NCBI RefSeq assembly: GCF_006715085.1
Contig: NZ_VFMM01000002.1
Coordinates: forward strand, 62,001-126,000
DNA: 64,000 bases
Direction of reading: 5' to 3'
Source of the DNA: Kribbella jejuensis
Lineage (GTDB): Bacteria > Actinomycetota > Actinomycetes > Propionibacteriales > Kribbellaceae
The notes under the pieces were generated by a model. The model did not search any database. It saw only the letters and a program-made list of their open reading frames with translations, and was not told where the DNA came from. This document shows positions 18,002 through 25,517 of the stretch, one piece after another; the first letter of the stretch is position 1; every line of letters begins with the position of its first letter. A program made the translations under genes and the position numbers.

Positions 18002-18748
18002 ATGACCTATCGCCTGATCCTGCTCCGCCACGGCCACAGCGACTGGAACGCCAAGAACCTCTTCACCGGCTGGGTCGACGTCGACCTGAACGCGCAGGGC
18101 GTCGAGGAGGCGCAGCGCGGTGGGGAACTGCTCCGCGACCGCGACCTGCTGCCCGACGTACTGCACACCTCGGTCCTGCGCCGCGCGATCCGGACCGCGA
18201 ACATCGCGCTCGAGGTCGCCGACCGCCAGTGGATCGACGTCCGGCGCTCGTGGCGGCTGAACGAGCGGCACTACGGCGGCCTGCAGGGCAAGGACAAGAA
18301 GCAGACCCTGGAGGAGCTCGGCGAGGAGCAGTTCATGCTGTTCCGCCGCTCGTACGACACCCCGCCGCCGCCGATCGAACGCGGCTCCGAGTACGACCAG
18401 GCCGGCGACCCGCGCTACGCCGGTCTCCCGCCGGAGCTCCTGCCCGCGACCGAATGCCTGAAGGACGTCGTCGAGCGGATGCTCCCGTACTGGTACGACG
18501 CGATCGTCCCCGACCTCCGCGCCGGCAAGACCGTCCTCGTCACCGCCCACGGCAACAGCCTCCGCGCCCTCGTCAAACACCTCGACAACCTCGACGAGAA
18601 GACAGTCGTCGGCCTCAACATCCCCACCGGCATCCCGCTGTACTACGAGCTCGACGAAAACTTTAAGCCGGTGACTCCCGGCGGCGAATACCTAGACCCC
18701 CAAGCCGCCAAGGACGCCATCGAAGCCGTCAAGAACCAGGGCCGCTAA
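18002..18748 (+). CDS. gpmA: 2,3-bisphosphoglycerate-dependent phosphoglycerate mutase
   Basis: A 248-aa glycolytic enzyme interconverting 3- and 2-phosphoglycerate. The phosphohistidine motif L-R-H-G-H-S-D-W-N has the catalytic His at residue 10; E-R-H-Y-G-G-L-Q-G is at about 88-96, and the second His lies in [10 protein letters not shown]. Length and the C-terminal G-I-P-L-Y-Y-E-L-D are standard for the dPGM family. It follows the mshA/YbjN genes in the same orientation with only 9 bp between, and ends in a strong hairpin at 18758-18790. Confidence 0.96.
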   Translation: MTYRLILLRHGHSDWNAKNLFTGWVDVDLNAQGVEEAQRGGELLRDRDLLPDVLHTSVLRRAIRTANIALEVADRQWIDVRRSWRLNERHYGGLQGKDKKQTLEELGEEQFMLFRRSYDTPPPPIERGSEYDQAGDPRYAGLPPELLPATECLKDVVERMLPYWYDAIVPDLRAGKTVLVTAHGNSLRALVKHLDNLDEKTVVGLNIPTGIPLYYELDENFKPVTPGGEYLDPQAAKDAIEAVKNQGR

Positions 18749-18757
18749 CCCACCCCC

Positions 18758-18790
18758 AGCCGCGCCAAAGGACACGCCTACGGCGCGGCT
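18758..18790 (+). terminator. Hairpin after gpmA, first unit of the repeat array
   Basis: AGCCGCGCC pairs with GGCGCGGCT around a 15-base loop that contains GGACACGCC. It lies 10 bases past the gpmA stop. The same stem and loop recur in the next two 104-bp repeats, so the array may have grown from the gpmA terminator. Confidence 0.55.
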
Positions 18791-19130
18791 GTCTGTTGCC
18801 GGCTTCGCCGGATGCGCGCGAGGTGCTGCGGGTCTGGGGTAGTGGCGCAGGGCATGGTGGTGCCGCGCGAAGAGGACACGCCTGCGGCGCGGCTGTCTCT
18901 TGCCGGCTTCGCCGGGCGCGCGCCAGGTGCTGCCGGGCCGGGGTAGCGGCGCAGGGCATGGTGTGCCGCGCGGAGAGGACACGCCTTCGGCGCGGCTGTT
19001 TACTTGCCGGCTTCGCCGGGGGCGCGTCAGGTGTTGCCGGGGTGGGGTGCTGGCGCGGAGCCGGGTGGTGACGTGTGCAGGGTGCCTCGGCGCGGCCGTC
19101 TTGTTGCCGCCCGTGCCGGGGAGAGCCGGG
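18758..19130. repeat. Tandem array of ~104-bp structured repeats (about 3.5 copies)
   Basis: Units begin with GGACACGCC at 18770, 18873 and 18977, so the period is 103-104 bp. A fourth, diverged unit starts near 19081. Each full unit keeps two hairpins: GCCGCGC/GCGCGGC with the loop GAGGACACGCCT, and CCGGC-TTC-GCCGG. A less conserved segment with CAGGTGCTGC and GGCGCAGGGCATGG follows. The ~104-bp period is not a multiple of three, so no single frame can be repeated. The short open frames inside have no consistent ribosome binding sites. The array looks non-coding. From 19130 to 19374 I see no gene and no clear structure. Confidence 0.75.
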
Positions 19131-19374
19131 CACGCGCAGCCGATGGCCGACGAGACGTCTCGTATCAGCCAGAACGTCGCTGTCGGCGATCTCGCTCGCG
19201 GGGGCAACCGCACAACGGTCGGGATACCCGCAGCTGCGGTGCGGACAGTTGGCGTGTGACCCCGTACCGCTCCGATCGAGTCGGTCGCTTCCCGGCAGCC
19301 CGCGATTACGGAATGTAGGCGGACGCTGCTACATATTGTTCCCTCTGGTCGACCCAGACGTCTTTTGGAGATAG

Positions 19375-20280
19375 GTGCGTCCCGGACGAGTGCCCGGTGA
19401 AGTTCCAGAAGACGCCAGTGGAAGGAATCGTGTGGGACGCGGGATTGTGCAGTTCGCTGAGTACCGAGCTTTCGAGGTGCAGCGTCAAGAGGCCAGTAAC
19501 GCGATGATGGGCCTGCTGGCAGGTGCCCAACTGGCTTCGCACCTGTTGCAGCTGACCGCCGGCTCGGACACCCTGCTACCTGAGGTGTTCCCGCGGGTGC
19601 CCCACATCCGCCGCTTCAATCTCCGGACTGAGGCTGCACTGTCCATCCTGCAGTCCGCCGACACGCATCTCGGTGCGATGAGCGTTCCGTACGCACTCGC
19701 GCTGCACGAGGATTTCCTCAAGACCTGCGTCGGGCTGCTGATCCGCGACGGTAAAGCTCCTTCGAATGCCGCCAACGCGGTCCTGGCGCAGTTGCACGAT
19801 GTGATCGAAACGGCTACCTGCAAGACGTTCGACCCGGACAGCATCATCCAGATCGACACGCTTCGGTTGATGCGCAACGCGACCATCCACAGCGGTGGCC
19901 GGGCGCACCAGCCGCTGGTCGACAGGGTCGCGCTGTGGACCCCGACCGCCGAGAAAGGCTGGATGAGGATTGCGAAGAAGTCCCTCGCTGGAATCGCTGT
20001 CGGGGATCGAGTGGAGTTCGGCCACGCCGAGCTCATTCTCACGCTGGCTGTGACCAAGTCCCTGGGACGTCAGACAAACGTAATCCTCCGCGACTCCCTC
20101 AGCCGGAGCTTGTGGGCGAACCTCGTCATCGAAGACGTCCTTGCTGAGGAACCTGGGATCCTGAACCGCCATCAGCTCGAGCGGAAAGCCGCAGGAAAGG
20201 CCCGCCGGTACTACGCGGGCCTGGGGCTGACCGACTCTGAACTCAGCGCTGCGATGCTCGTCGTACTGGCCAACACATGA
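19375..20280 (+). CDS. Orphan protein with HEPN-like R-N-x3-H motif
   Basis: A 301-aa, mostly helical, soluble protein that I cannot assign to a named family. The middle reads L-R-L-M-R-N-A-T-I-H-S-G-G, with R167 and H172 spaced as in HEPN RNases (R-x4-6-H, often R-N-x3-H). The flanking helices (L-H-E-D-F-L-K-T-C-V-G-L-L-I and D-T-L-R-L-M) would fit a HEPN four-helix bundle. The C-terminal ~90 residues (L-S-R-S-L-W-A-N-L-V-I-E-D-V) are unassigned. The GTG at 19375 is preceded by GGAG. It stands alone, with its own hairpin terminator at once downstream, and runs convergently to the permuted tRNA-like locus. An active RNase is an inference from one motif. Confidence 0.7.
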   Translation: MRPGRVPGEVPEDASGRNRVGRGIVQFAEYRAFEVQRQEASNAMMGLLAGAQLASHLLQLTAGSDTLLPEVFPRVPHIRRFNLRTEAALSILQSADTHLGAMSVPYALALHEDFLKTCVGLLIRDGKAPSNAANAVLAQLHDVIETATCKTFDPDSIIQIDTLRLMRNATIHSGGRAHQPLVDRVALWTPTAEKGWMRIAKKSLAGIAVGDRVEFGHAELILTLAVTKSLGRQTNVILRDSLSRSLWANLVIEDVLAEEPGILNRHQLERKAAGKARRYYAGLGLTDSELSAAMLVVLANT

Positions 20281-20281
20281 C

Positions 20282-20312
20282 GAGAGGCGGACCGCAGAGC
20301 GGCCCGCCTCTC
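20282..20312. terminator. Strong hairpin after the HEPN-like gene
   Basis: The outer arms GAGAGGCGG and CCGCCTCTC (9 bp), an A/C mismatch and the inner arms CCGC/GCGG around AGA form a long stem one base after the stop codon. There is no T-tract on the plus strand. Read on the minus strand it begins right after the 5' half of the tRNA-like structure, so it could end both transcripts. Confidence 0.75.
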
Positions 20313-20400
20313 ACGAAAAAGTGGGGCTCTACCGTTGAGCTACGTCCCTCCGAGGAGGGCGCCGGGACTCGAACCCGGATCGTCCACTTCAGTCGAAGCA
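20313..20400 (-). ncRNA. Circularly permuted tRNA-like element
   Basis: Read 5' to 3' on the minus strand the order is: anticodon-stem 3' strand (20388-20384), variable loop ACGAT, T arm with loop TTCGAGT (20378-20362), acceptor 3' strand CGCCCTC, a CTCG linker (20354-20351), acceptor 5' strand GAGGGACG, T8-A9, D arm GCTC/GAGC with loop AACGGTA (20340-20326), then anticodon-stem 5' strand CCACT (20324-20320). Rejoined, CCACT/AGTGG gives five perfect pairs, and the acceptor gives seven pairs with one bulged A. The partners T8-A14, A15-T48, G18-T55 and G19-C56 are all right. The anticodon loop is the open end: TT on one side, GA on the other, so the anticodon (UUU or UCU are possible) is not fixed. 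No CCA is encoded. Structure is seen; function is unknown. Confidence 0.6.
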
Positions 20401-20504
20401 TCCGGCGATGAACCGCTGGGACTGACTCCCCATGCTTCGTTACTATCTGCTTCCTCAAGCTTCAGTCTACCACCATCGTTTCCGTGGGAATCTCGAGGTG
20501 AAGA

Positions 20505-20541
20505 AAGCGCCCCGGGCAATTACTTGCCGGAGGCGCCTTTT
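20505..20541. terminator. Bidirectional terminator after phoU
   Basis: The arms GCGCCCCGGGCAA and TTGCCGGAGGCGC pair with few mismatches around TTAC, flanked by AAA on the left and TTTT on the right. It lies 10 bases beyond the phoU stop and separates phoU transcription from the tRNA-like locus. Confidence 0.7.
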
Positions 20542-20550
20542 GCGGATTGG

Positions 20551-21258
20551 TCAGTTGCCGTTTGGGTTGGGGGTTGAGGCGCCGGCGCCGGAGCCGGCGG
20601 CGGTGCCGCCGATGGCTACGGGGAGTTCGCCGGTGACCAGGTAGACGACGCGGCGGGCCATGGCGACCGCGTGGTCGGAGATGCGTTCGTAGTAGCGGCT
20701 GAGGAGGGCCATGTCGACGGCTACCTCGACGCCGTGCGGCCAGTCGGCGTCCATCATCAGGCGGAACTGGTTGGAGCGGAGCTTGTCCATCTCGTCGTCG
20801 GTGGCCTCGAGCTTGCCGGCCGCCTCGACGTCGCGGGTGGAGATCACGTCGCCGGCCGCGTCGACCATCTTGCCGGCCACCGAGCCCATCTCCTCGATGA
20901 CGTCGTGCAGCTCGGCCGGGATCGCGGGCGCCGGGTAGCGCATCCGGGCGATCTTCGAGACGTGCGCGGCCAGGTCGCCCATCCGCTCCAGGTCGGCGAC
21001 CATCCGCAGCGCGGCGACCAGCATCCGCAGCTCGTTGGCGACCGGCGACTGGCGGGCCATCAGCTCGAAGACCTTCTCCTCGACACCTTCGCCGGCGGCG
21101 TCCAGCTGGATGTCGGACGCGATGACCTCTTCGGCCTTGCGGATGTCCGCCTCCAGCAGGGCCGCGGTGGACCGGCGTACGGCGGTGGACACCGTCCGCG
21201 TCATCCGCTCCAGCTCGGCGAGGATGTCGTCGAGCTGCTCGTGGTAACTGTCACGCAT
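20551..21258 (-). CDS. phoU: Phosphate-system regulator PhoU
   Basis: A 235-aa protein of two repeated three-helix PhoU units, each with an E/D-x3-D-type metal-cluster motif; R-M-G-D-L-A-A-H-V is clear in the first. PhoU links the PstSCAB transporter to the sensor kinase and keeps the Pho regulon off when phosphate is plentiful. The ATG at 21258 gives the conserved start M-R-D-S-Y-H-E-Q-L-D-D-I; the extra 17 codons upstream are not family-like. The C-terminal tail is Gly/Pro/Asn rich. It is divergent from senX3-regX3 with a PHO box in between, as in Streptomyces and mycobacteria. Confidence 0.95.
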   Translation of the reverse strand: MRDSYHEQLDDILAELERMTRTVSTAVRRSTAALLEADIRKAEEVIASDIQLDAAGEGVEEKVFELMARQSPVANELRMLVAALRMVADLERMGDLAAHVSKIARMRYPAPAIPAELHDVIEEMGSVAGKMVDAAGDVISTRDVEAAGKLEATDDEMDKLRSNQFRLMMDADWPHGVEVAVDMALLSRYYERISDHAVAMARRVVYLVTGELPVAIGGTAAGSGAGASTPNPNGN

Positions 21259-21363
21259 GGTGTTCGAATCCGATCTGTGGTGTCCGGTACCGCGGTGGGG
21301 CACCCGCACGGTACCCGCCCACCGGTGACCGTACGGCGTCGAGGTTGCCGGACGGCGACGAGT

Positions 21364-21381
21364 GGTGAACGCCCGATGAAC
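21364..21381. promoter_or_regulatory. PHO box between phoU and senX3
   Basis: GGTGAACGCCCGATGAAC. Read on the minus strand this is GTTCATC, four bases, then GTTCACC: two direct-repeat units with an 11-bp period, matching the actinomycete PhoP/RegX3 consensus (GTTCACC-N4-GTTCACC). It is 105 bp from phoU and 73 bp from senX3, so it can serve autoregulation and phoU control. Confidence 0.7.
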
Positions 21382-21454
21382 AGTTGAGTCGTGTCCCGGT
21401 CATCCGGTGCTCATTCGGTCTTTCCCTGCTGGTTGCCCGCGTAGCATCGTTGCC

Positions 21455-22672
21455 GTGGACCCCACGCTGGCTGCGGTGCTGGGCGGCGTCATCGGCGCGG
21501 CCCTGGCCCTGCTTTCGCTCGGTGCGATGATGCTGTCGGAGCGGGCCCAGCGCAAGATCCCGGAGTCCCCGGAGCCCGCCGTACCGTCCGGCGTCGCCAC
21601 CGTCCTGTCCGTACTGCGTTCGAGTGCGGTCGTGATGGGCCCGGAGGACCAGGTCCTGCAGGCCAGCGCCCCGGCGCACGTACTCGGCATCGTCCGCGGT
21701 GAGCGGCTCGTGGTGGACGACATCCTGCACATGGTCCGCCAGGTCCGCCGGGACGGGGAGATCCGCCAGCAGGACCTGGAGATCGTCCGCGGCCGGCTCG
21801 GCGCGACGCAGTACGTGAGCGCCCGGGTGGCGCCGCTGGGCAGCCAGCTCGTGCTCGTACTGGTCGAGGACCGGACCCGGGAGCGCCGCCTGGACGCGAT
21901 CCGGCGCGACTTCACCGTCAACGTCAGCCACGAGCTGAAGACCCCGGTCGGCGCGCTGATCCTGCTCGCCGACGCGGTGTCGGAGGCCTCCGACGACCCG
22001 GAGGCCGTGCAGCGGTTCTCGGACCGGATGCGGATCGAGGCTTCCCGGCTGAGCCGGCTGGTCAAGGAGATCATCGAGCTGTCCCGGCTGCAGGGCGACG
22101 ACCCGCTGGAGAACCCGGGCCCCGTCGACGTCAATGCGATCATCGAGACCGCGGTGGACCGCTGCCGGATCGACGCCGAGGACCGCGACATCAAGATCGT
22201 GGTGAAGACCGAACCCGAGCTCGCGGTGCTGGGCAGCGAGGACCAGCTCGCGATGGCGATCGGCAACCTGGTCGAGAACGCGATCAACTACAGCCCGGAC
22301 GGCACCCGGGTCGCGGTCGCCGCGCACCCGATCGGCGACCTGGTCGAGGTGACGGTGTCCGACCAGGGCGTGGGCATCCCGAGCAGCGACCTGGAGCGGA
22401 TCTTCGAACGCTTCTACCGGGTGGACCGGGCCCGCAGCCGGGAGACCGGCGGTACCGGTCTCGGCCTCTCGATCGTCAAGCACATCGCCTCCATCCACGG
22501 CGGCGACGTACGGGTCTGGAGCGTCGAGGGCCAGGGCTCCACCTTCACCGTGAGACTCCCGTTGCGGATCGACCCCGCACCGGGCCAGACCGACTCCTCC
22601 AGCCAGGAGGAAGCGGCCCTAAACCTGGCGCCTACCCCGCCAGGTCAGATCGCAAAGGAGACAGCTTCGTGA
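21455..22672 (+). CDS. senX3: Two-component sensor histidine kinase SenX3/PhoR
   Basis: A 405-aa membrane kinase. One N-terminal transmembrane segment (about 5-28) is followed by a PAS-like domain (about 45-140), a HisKA domain with H159 in V-S-H-E-L-K-T-P, then a HATPase domain with N-L-V-E-N-A-I-N-Y-S, D-Q-G-V-G-I, F-E-R-F-Y-R-V-D and G-G-T-G-L-G-L-S. It senses low phosphate, together with PhoU, and phosphorylates RegX3. The GTG at 21455 (V-D-P-T-L-A-A-V-L) matches the usual SenX3 start; the frame is open 16 codons further upstream. The stop overlaps the regX3 GTG. Confidence 0.96.
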   Translation: MDPTLAAVLGGVIGAALALLSLGAMMLSERAQRKIPESPEPAVPSGVATVLSVLRSSAVVMGPEDQVLQASAPAHVLGIVRGERLVVDDILHMVRQVRRDGEIRQQDLEIVRGRLGATQYVSARVAPLGSQLVLVLVEDRTRERRLDAIRRDFTVNVSHELKTPVGALILLADAVSEASDDPEAVQRFSDRMRIEASRLSRLVKEIIELSRLQGDDPLENPGPVDVNAIIETAVDRCRIDAEDRDIKIVVKTEPELAVLGSEDQLAMAIGNLVENAINYSPDGTRVAVAAHPIGDLVEVTVSDQGVGIPSSDLERIFERFYRVDRARSRETGGTGLGLSIVKHIASIHGGDVRVWSVEGQGSTFTVRLPLRIDPAPGQTDSSSQEEAALNLAPTPPGQIAKETAS

Positions 22673-23346
22673 CCCGAGTGCTGGTCGTCGAAGACGAAGA
22701 GAGCTACAGCGACGCGCTGTCGTACGTGCTGCGCAAGGAAGGGTTCGAGGTCGCCGTCGCGGAGACCGGACCGGACGCGCTGGACGAGTACGACCGCGCC
22801 GGTGCGGACATCGTCCTGCTCGACCTGATGCTGCCGGGGCTGTCCGGCACCGAGGTCTGCCGGGCGCTGCGCAGCCGGGGCAACGTCCCGGTGATCATCG
22901 TCAGCGCCAAGGACACCGAGGTCGACAAGGTCGTCGGGCTCGAGCTGGGCGCGGACGACTACGTGACCAAGCCGTACAGCCCGCGCGAGCTGCTCGCCCG
23001 CGTCCGCGCCGTACTGCGTCGTGGTCAGGACGTCGAGCTGCTGCCGGACACCCTGGAGGCAGGACCGGTACGGATGGACGTCGAGCGGCACGTGGTGACG
23101 GTCGGCGGTACCGAGATCCGGCTCCCGCTGAAGGAGTTCGAACTGCTCGAGATGCTGCTCCGGAACACCGGGCGGGTACTCACCCGCGGGCAGCTGATCG
23201 ACCGGATCTGGGGCGCCGACTACGTGGGCGACACCAAGACGCTCGACGTGCACGTCAAGCGGCTGCGCTCGAAGCTCGAGAAGGACCCGTCGAACCCGCA
23301 GCACCTGGTCACCGTGCGTGGCCTGGGCTACAAGTTCGAGTCCTGA
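22669..23346 (+). CDS. regX3: Two-component response regulator RegX3/PhoP
   Basis: A 225-aa OmpR/PhoB-type regulator. The receiver domain occupies about 1-118, with the acidic pair E-D-E near residues 8-10, phosphoacceptor D52 in L-L-D-L-M-L-P-G, and K101 in T-K-P-Y. A winged-helix domain fills about 130-225, with L-T-R-G-Q-L and H-V-K-R-L-R-S-K-L. It activates phosphate-starvation genes through PHO boxes such as the one at 21364-21381. The GTG overlaps the senX3 stop (GTGA), so the two are translationally coupled. The gene is called phoP in Streptomyces. Confidence 0.97.
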   Translation: MTRVLVVEDEESYSDALSYVLRKEGFEVAVAETGPDALDEYDRAGADIVLLDLMLPGLSGTEVCRALRSRGNVPVIIVSAKDTEVDKVVGLELGADDYVTKPYSPRELLARVRAVLRRGQDVELLPDTLEAGPVRMDVERHVVTVGGTEIRLPLKEFELLEMLLRNTGRVLTRGQLIDRIWGADYVGDTKTLDVHVKRLRSKLEKDPSNPQHLVTVRGLGYKFES

Positions 23347-23380
23347 GTCACAACTCCCCAGGTCGCGACGGCCTGCGGAG

Positions 23381-23399
23381 TTAGCTTAGGCTCTCCTTA
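23381..23399. promoter_or_regulatory. DtxR/IdeR iron box
   Basis: TTAGCTTAGGCTCTCCTTA agrees with the DtxR/IdeR consensus (TTAGGTTAGSCTAACCTAA) at 15 of 19 positions. It lies 28 bases before the ATG of the siderophore-binding lipoprotein gene, where iron-loaded repressor would block transcription. Confidence 0.8.
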
Positions 23400-23426
23400 G
23401 TTGAGGCAAGCTAAGGAGAGTCACTC

Positions 23427-24446
23427 ATGTCCTGGTCCCGTACCAAGGTCGTCAGCACGATCAGTGCCGTGCTGCTCGCCACGACCTCGCTGGCCGCGTG
23501 CAGCAGCGGCGACGACAAGGCGGCCGTCGGATCGGACGGTACGTCGTCCTCCGGGTTCCCGGTCACGCTGAAGAACACGTTCGGTGAGACGACCATCACC
23601 AAGAAGCCGGAGCGGATCGTCACGCTCGGCTGGAACGCCCAGGACGTGGTCTACGCGCTCGGCGAGACCCCGGTCGGGATGCCGAAGGTCACCTACGGCC
23701 CGACCGCGGACGGCGTCACCGCGTGGGACCAGCCGAAGTTCGACAAGTCGAAGACGACGCTGCTCGACACCGGGGACAAGTACCCGTTCGAGAAGATCGC
23801 GGCGCTCAGGCCGGACGTCATCCTGGCGCCGTACGAGGGCTTCGACGCGGCGACGTACAAGACCCTGAGCGACATCGCGCCGACGGTCGCGTACCCGGGT
23901 GCGCCGTGGCAGACCACCTGGCAGGACCAGACGCTGCTGGTCGGTGAGGCGCTCGGCAAGAAGGCCGACGCGGAGAAGCTGATCACGGGTATCCAGGACA
24001 AGATCAAGCAGGTCGCGGCCGAGCACCCCGAGTTCAAGGACAAGACGATCGCAGTCGGTTCGTTCGGCGCCGACAACTACATCTACATGCCCGGCGACCC
24101 GCGGGTGCAGATCCTGAACGAGATGGGCTTCGAGAACGCGCCGGGCGTGCAGGCGCTGGAGAAGACCAACACGAAGAAGGAGTTCTCGCTGGCGATCAGC
24201 AAGGAGAAGGTCGCCGACGTCGACGCCGACGTACTGATCGCGTACGTCGACGGGATCGGGACGCAGAAGTTCCTGTCGGACCCGGTCTACTCGTCATTGA
24301 AGGCGGTCAAGAGCGGTGGCGCATACCCGCTGCAGGATCAGCAGGTCATCTCCGGGATGAGCGCGGTCAGCGTGCTGAGCGTCCCGTGGGTGCTCGACAA
24401 GGTCATCCCGGGCCTGTCCAAGGCAGCGTCCGCCGCCAAGAACTGA
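23427..24446 (+). CDS. Iron-siderophore ABC transporter substrate-binding lipoprotein
   Basis: A 339-aa FecB/FepB-type periplasmic-binding protein. The lipoprotein signal ends in S-L-A-A-C-S-S (Cys at about 25). The mature part has the two-lobed class III binding fold: P-E-R-I-V-T-L-G-W near 70-78, L-R-P-D-V-I-L-A-P-Y-E-G near 130, a long connecting helix with A-D-A-E-K-L-I-T-G-I-Q, and A-D-V-D-A-D-V-L-I-A-Y in the second lobe. It should bind ferric siderophores or haem at the cell surface. Permease and ATPase genes are absent, so it relies on a transporter encoded elsewhere. The iron box at 23381 makes iron repression likely. Confidence 0.88.
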   Translation: MSWSRTKVVSTISAVLLATTSLAACSSGDDKAAVGSDGTSSSGFPVTLKNTFGETTITKKPERIVTLGWNAQDVVYALGETPVGMPKVTYGPTADGVTAWDQPKFDKSKTTLLDTGDKYPFEKIAALRPDVILAPYEGFDAATYKTLSDIAPTVAYPGAPWQTTWQDQTLLVGEALGKKADAEKLITGIQDKIKQVAAEHPEFKDKTIAVGSFGADNYIYMPGDPRVQILNEMGFENAPGVQALEKTNTKKEFSLAISKEKVADVDADVLIAYVDGIGTQKFLSDPVYSSLKAVKSGGAYPLQDQQVISGMSAVSVLSVPWVLDKVIPGLSKAASAAKN

Positions 24447-24497
24447 CAGAGCTGGTACGGCGGAACCGCGGCCACCGGCCCGTCCTACCGCAGCAGA

Positions 24498-24526
24498 ACG
24501 GGCCGTCCCGCGCCGGGGCGGCCCGT
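24498..24526. terminator. Bidirectional hairpin between convergent lipoprotein genes
   Basis: ACGGGCCG pairs with CGGCCCGT, with inner CCC/GGG. It lies midway between the stop of the siderophore-binding gene (24446) and the stop of the convergent LpqE-like gene (24542). Confidence 0.7.
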
Positions 24527-24541
24527 CCTGTCGTCGGGTGA

Positions 24542-25231
24542 CTACTGGGCCGCCGGGACCGGGGTCGGGGAGTAGTGGTCGTCGGTGAGGACCGGGACGT
24601 ACGCCGAGACCGGGGCCGCGGAGCCGAACGTGACCGTGACGTTGACCATCTGACCGGGCTTCGCGCCGGTCACCGTGATCGTCGGGCCGCCGTCCTCGGC
24701 GCCCGGCGTCGGAGCCGACGGCGTCTCGGTCGGGCCCGCGGACGGGCTGGACGGGGTCGCGGTCGGGCCCGCGGACGGGCTGGACGGGGTCGCGGACGGG
24801 GTCGAAGCCTCGGCGCCGGTGCCGTTGGCGGCGCCCGTGCCGGGCAGCAGGAGTGCACTGTGCGGCGCCAGGTCGACCGGGCTGCTCAGGCCGCCGAACT
24901 GAACCGAGCCGGGCTGCGGCTGGTCGCTGCCGGCCTGGCCGTCGGACGTGCCGGCGTCGGCCTGGGCGATCTTGACCAGGGTGTCCGCGGAGTCACCGTC
25001 GTTCACCACCACGCCGTGCAACTCGCCCTTGCCGTCCGCGTCGGCGAGCACCAGGAAGTTGCGGAGCTTGATCTGCCCGCTCTCGACGTTCGTCCCCTCG
25101 GCGGCCTGGTACGGCTGCAGGGTCGGCGCGGAGAAGCTCGCGCTGCATGCCGCCAGCGCGATACTGAGAGTGGCGGCGGCACCCGCCAGCGCGGTACGCC
25201 GGGCGATCCGCGAGGACAAGCTGATCGGCAC
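24542..25231 (-). CDS. LpqE-like lipoprotein next to carD
   Basis: A 229-aa exported lipoprotein. The signal peptide has R-I-A-R-R-T-A-L-A-G and a lipobox L-A-A-C at about residues 30-33. The mature part begins with a beta-rich domain (R-N-F-L-V-L-A-D, G-V-V-V-N-D-G-D) that resembles the PCu(A)C/DUF461 fold used by LpqE-type proteins. A Pro/Ser/Thr linker with two exact P-S-S-P-S-A-G-P-T units follows (about 140-170), then a second short beta segment. In mycobacteria lpqE lies beside carD-ispD-ispF in the same divergent order, which supports orthology. The GTG at 25231 follows GAGAGGGA. Function is unknown; copper or cell-envelope roles are guesses. Confidence 0.7.
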   Translation of the reverse strand: MPISLSSRIARRTALAGAAATLSIALAACSASFSAPTLQPYQAAEGTNVESGQIKLRNFLVLADADGKGELHGVVVNDGDSADTLVKIAQADAGTSDGQAGSDQPQPGSVQFGGLSSPVDLAPHSALLLPGTGAANGTGAEASTPSATPSSPSAGPTATPSSPSAGPTETPSAPTPGAEDGGPTITVTGAKPGQMVNVTVTFGSAAPVSAYVPVLTDDHYSPTPVPAAQ

Positions 25232-25485
25232 TGGAATCCCTCTCGTGCAAGCTGTTTCGACACTGGGTGCGACAACTGTGGTGCCGTCAGGCAGCGGCCT
25301 CCGGCGCCCCAAAGCGTAGCCCTCGGTTGCCCGGCCCGTGACGGCGGGATGCCTATCCTGGAGTGGGGAAGTGATGGCCGAGGCAACGGTTCACGCGCGC
25401 ACGAGGCACGAGCCAGACCGTTTGTCAAGGCAGGAAGTGGCCCCTGACCAGCGCAAACGCCCGAACCGGACCATGCGCCACGTGG

Positions 25486-25491
25486 TAGTAT
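25486..25491 (+). promoter_or_regulatory. Candidate -10 element for carD
   Basis: TAGTAT lies 26 bases before the carD ATG, the right distance for a principal-sigma promoter with a short leader. No clear -35 hexamer is seen, which is usual for promoters that depend on RbpA/CarD. Confidence 0.35.
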
Positions 25492-25517
25492 GGATCTTGG
25501 AAAGGGGCACTTCACAC

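Noticed and set aside
18796..19259. Overlapping open frames inside the 104-bp repeats (91-119 aa)
   Set aside because: They reflect the GC-rich tandem repeat, whose period is not a multiple of three; there are no consistent ribosome binding sites and the composition is not protein-like.
20281..20480. A normal, linear tRNA gene or a tmRNA
   Set aside because: No 5' half lies before the T arm and no 3' half after the D arm in normal order on either strand. The tmRNA tag frame and tmRNA 5' end are absent.
20389..20560. A permuted group I intron that would circularise the tRNA-like element
   Set aside because: Some short stretches look faintly like group I core elements, but they are in the wrong order and do not pair as P3/P7.
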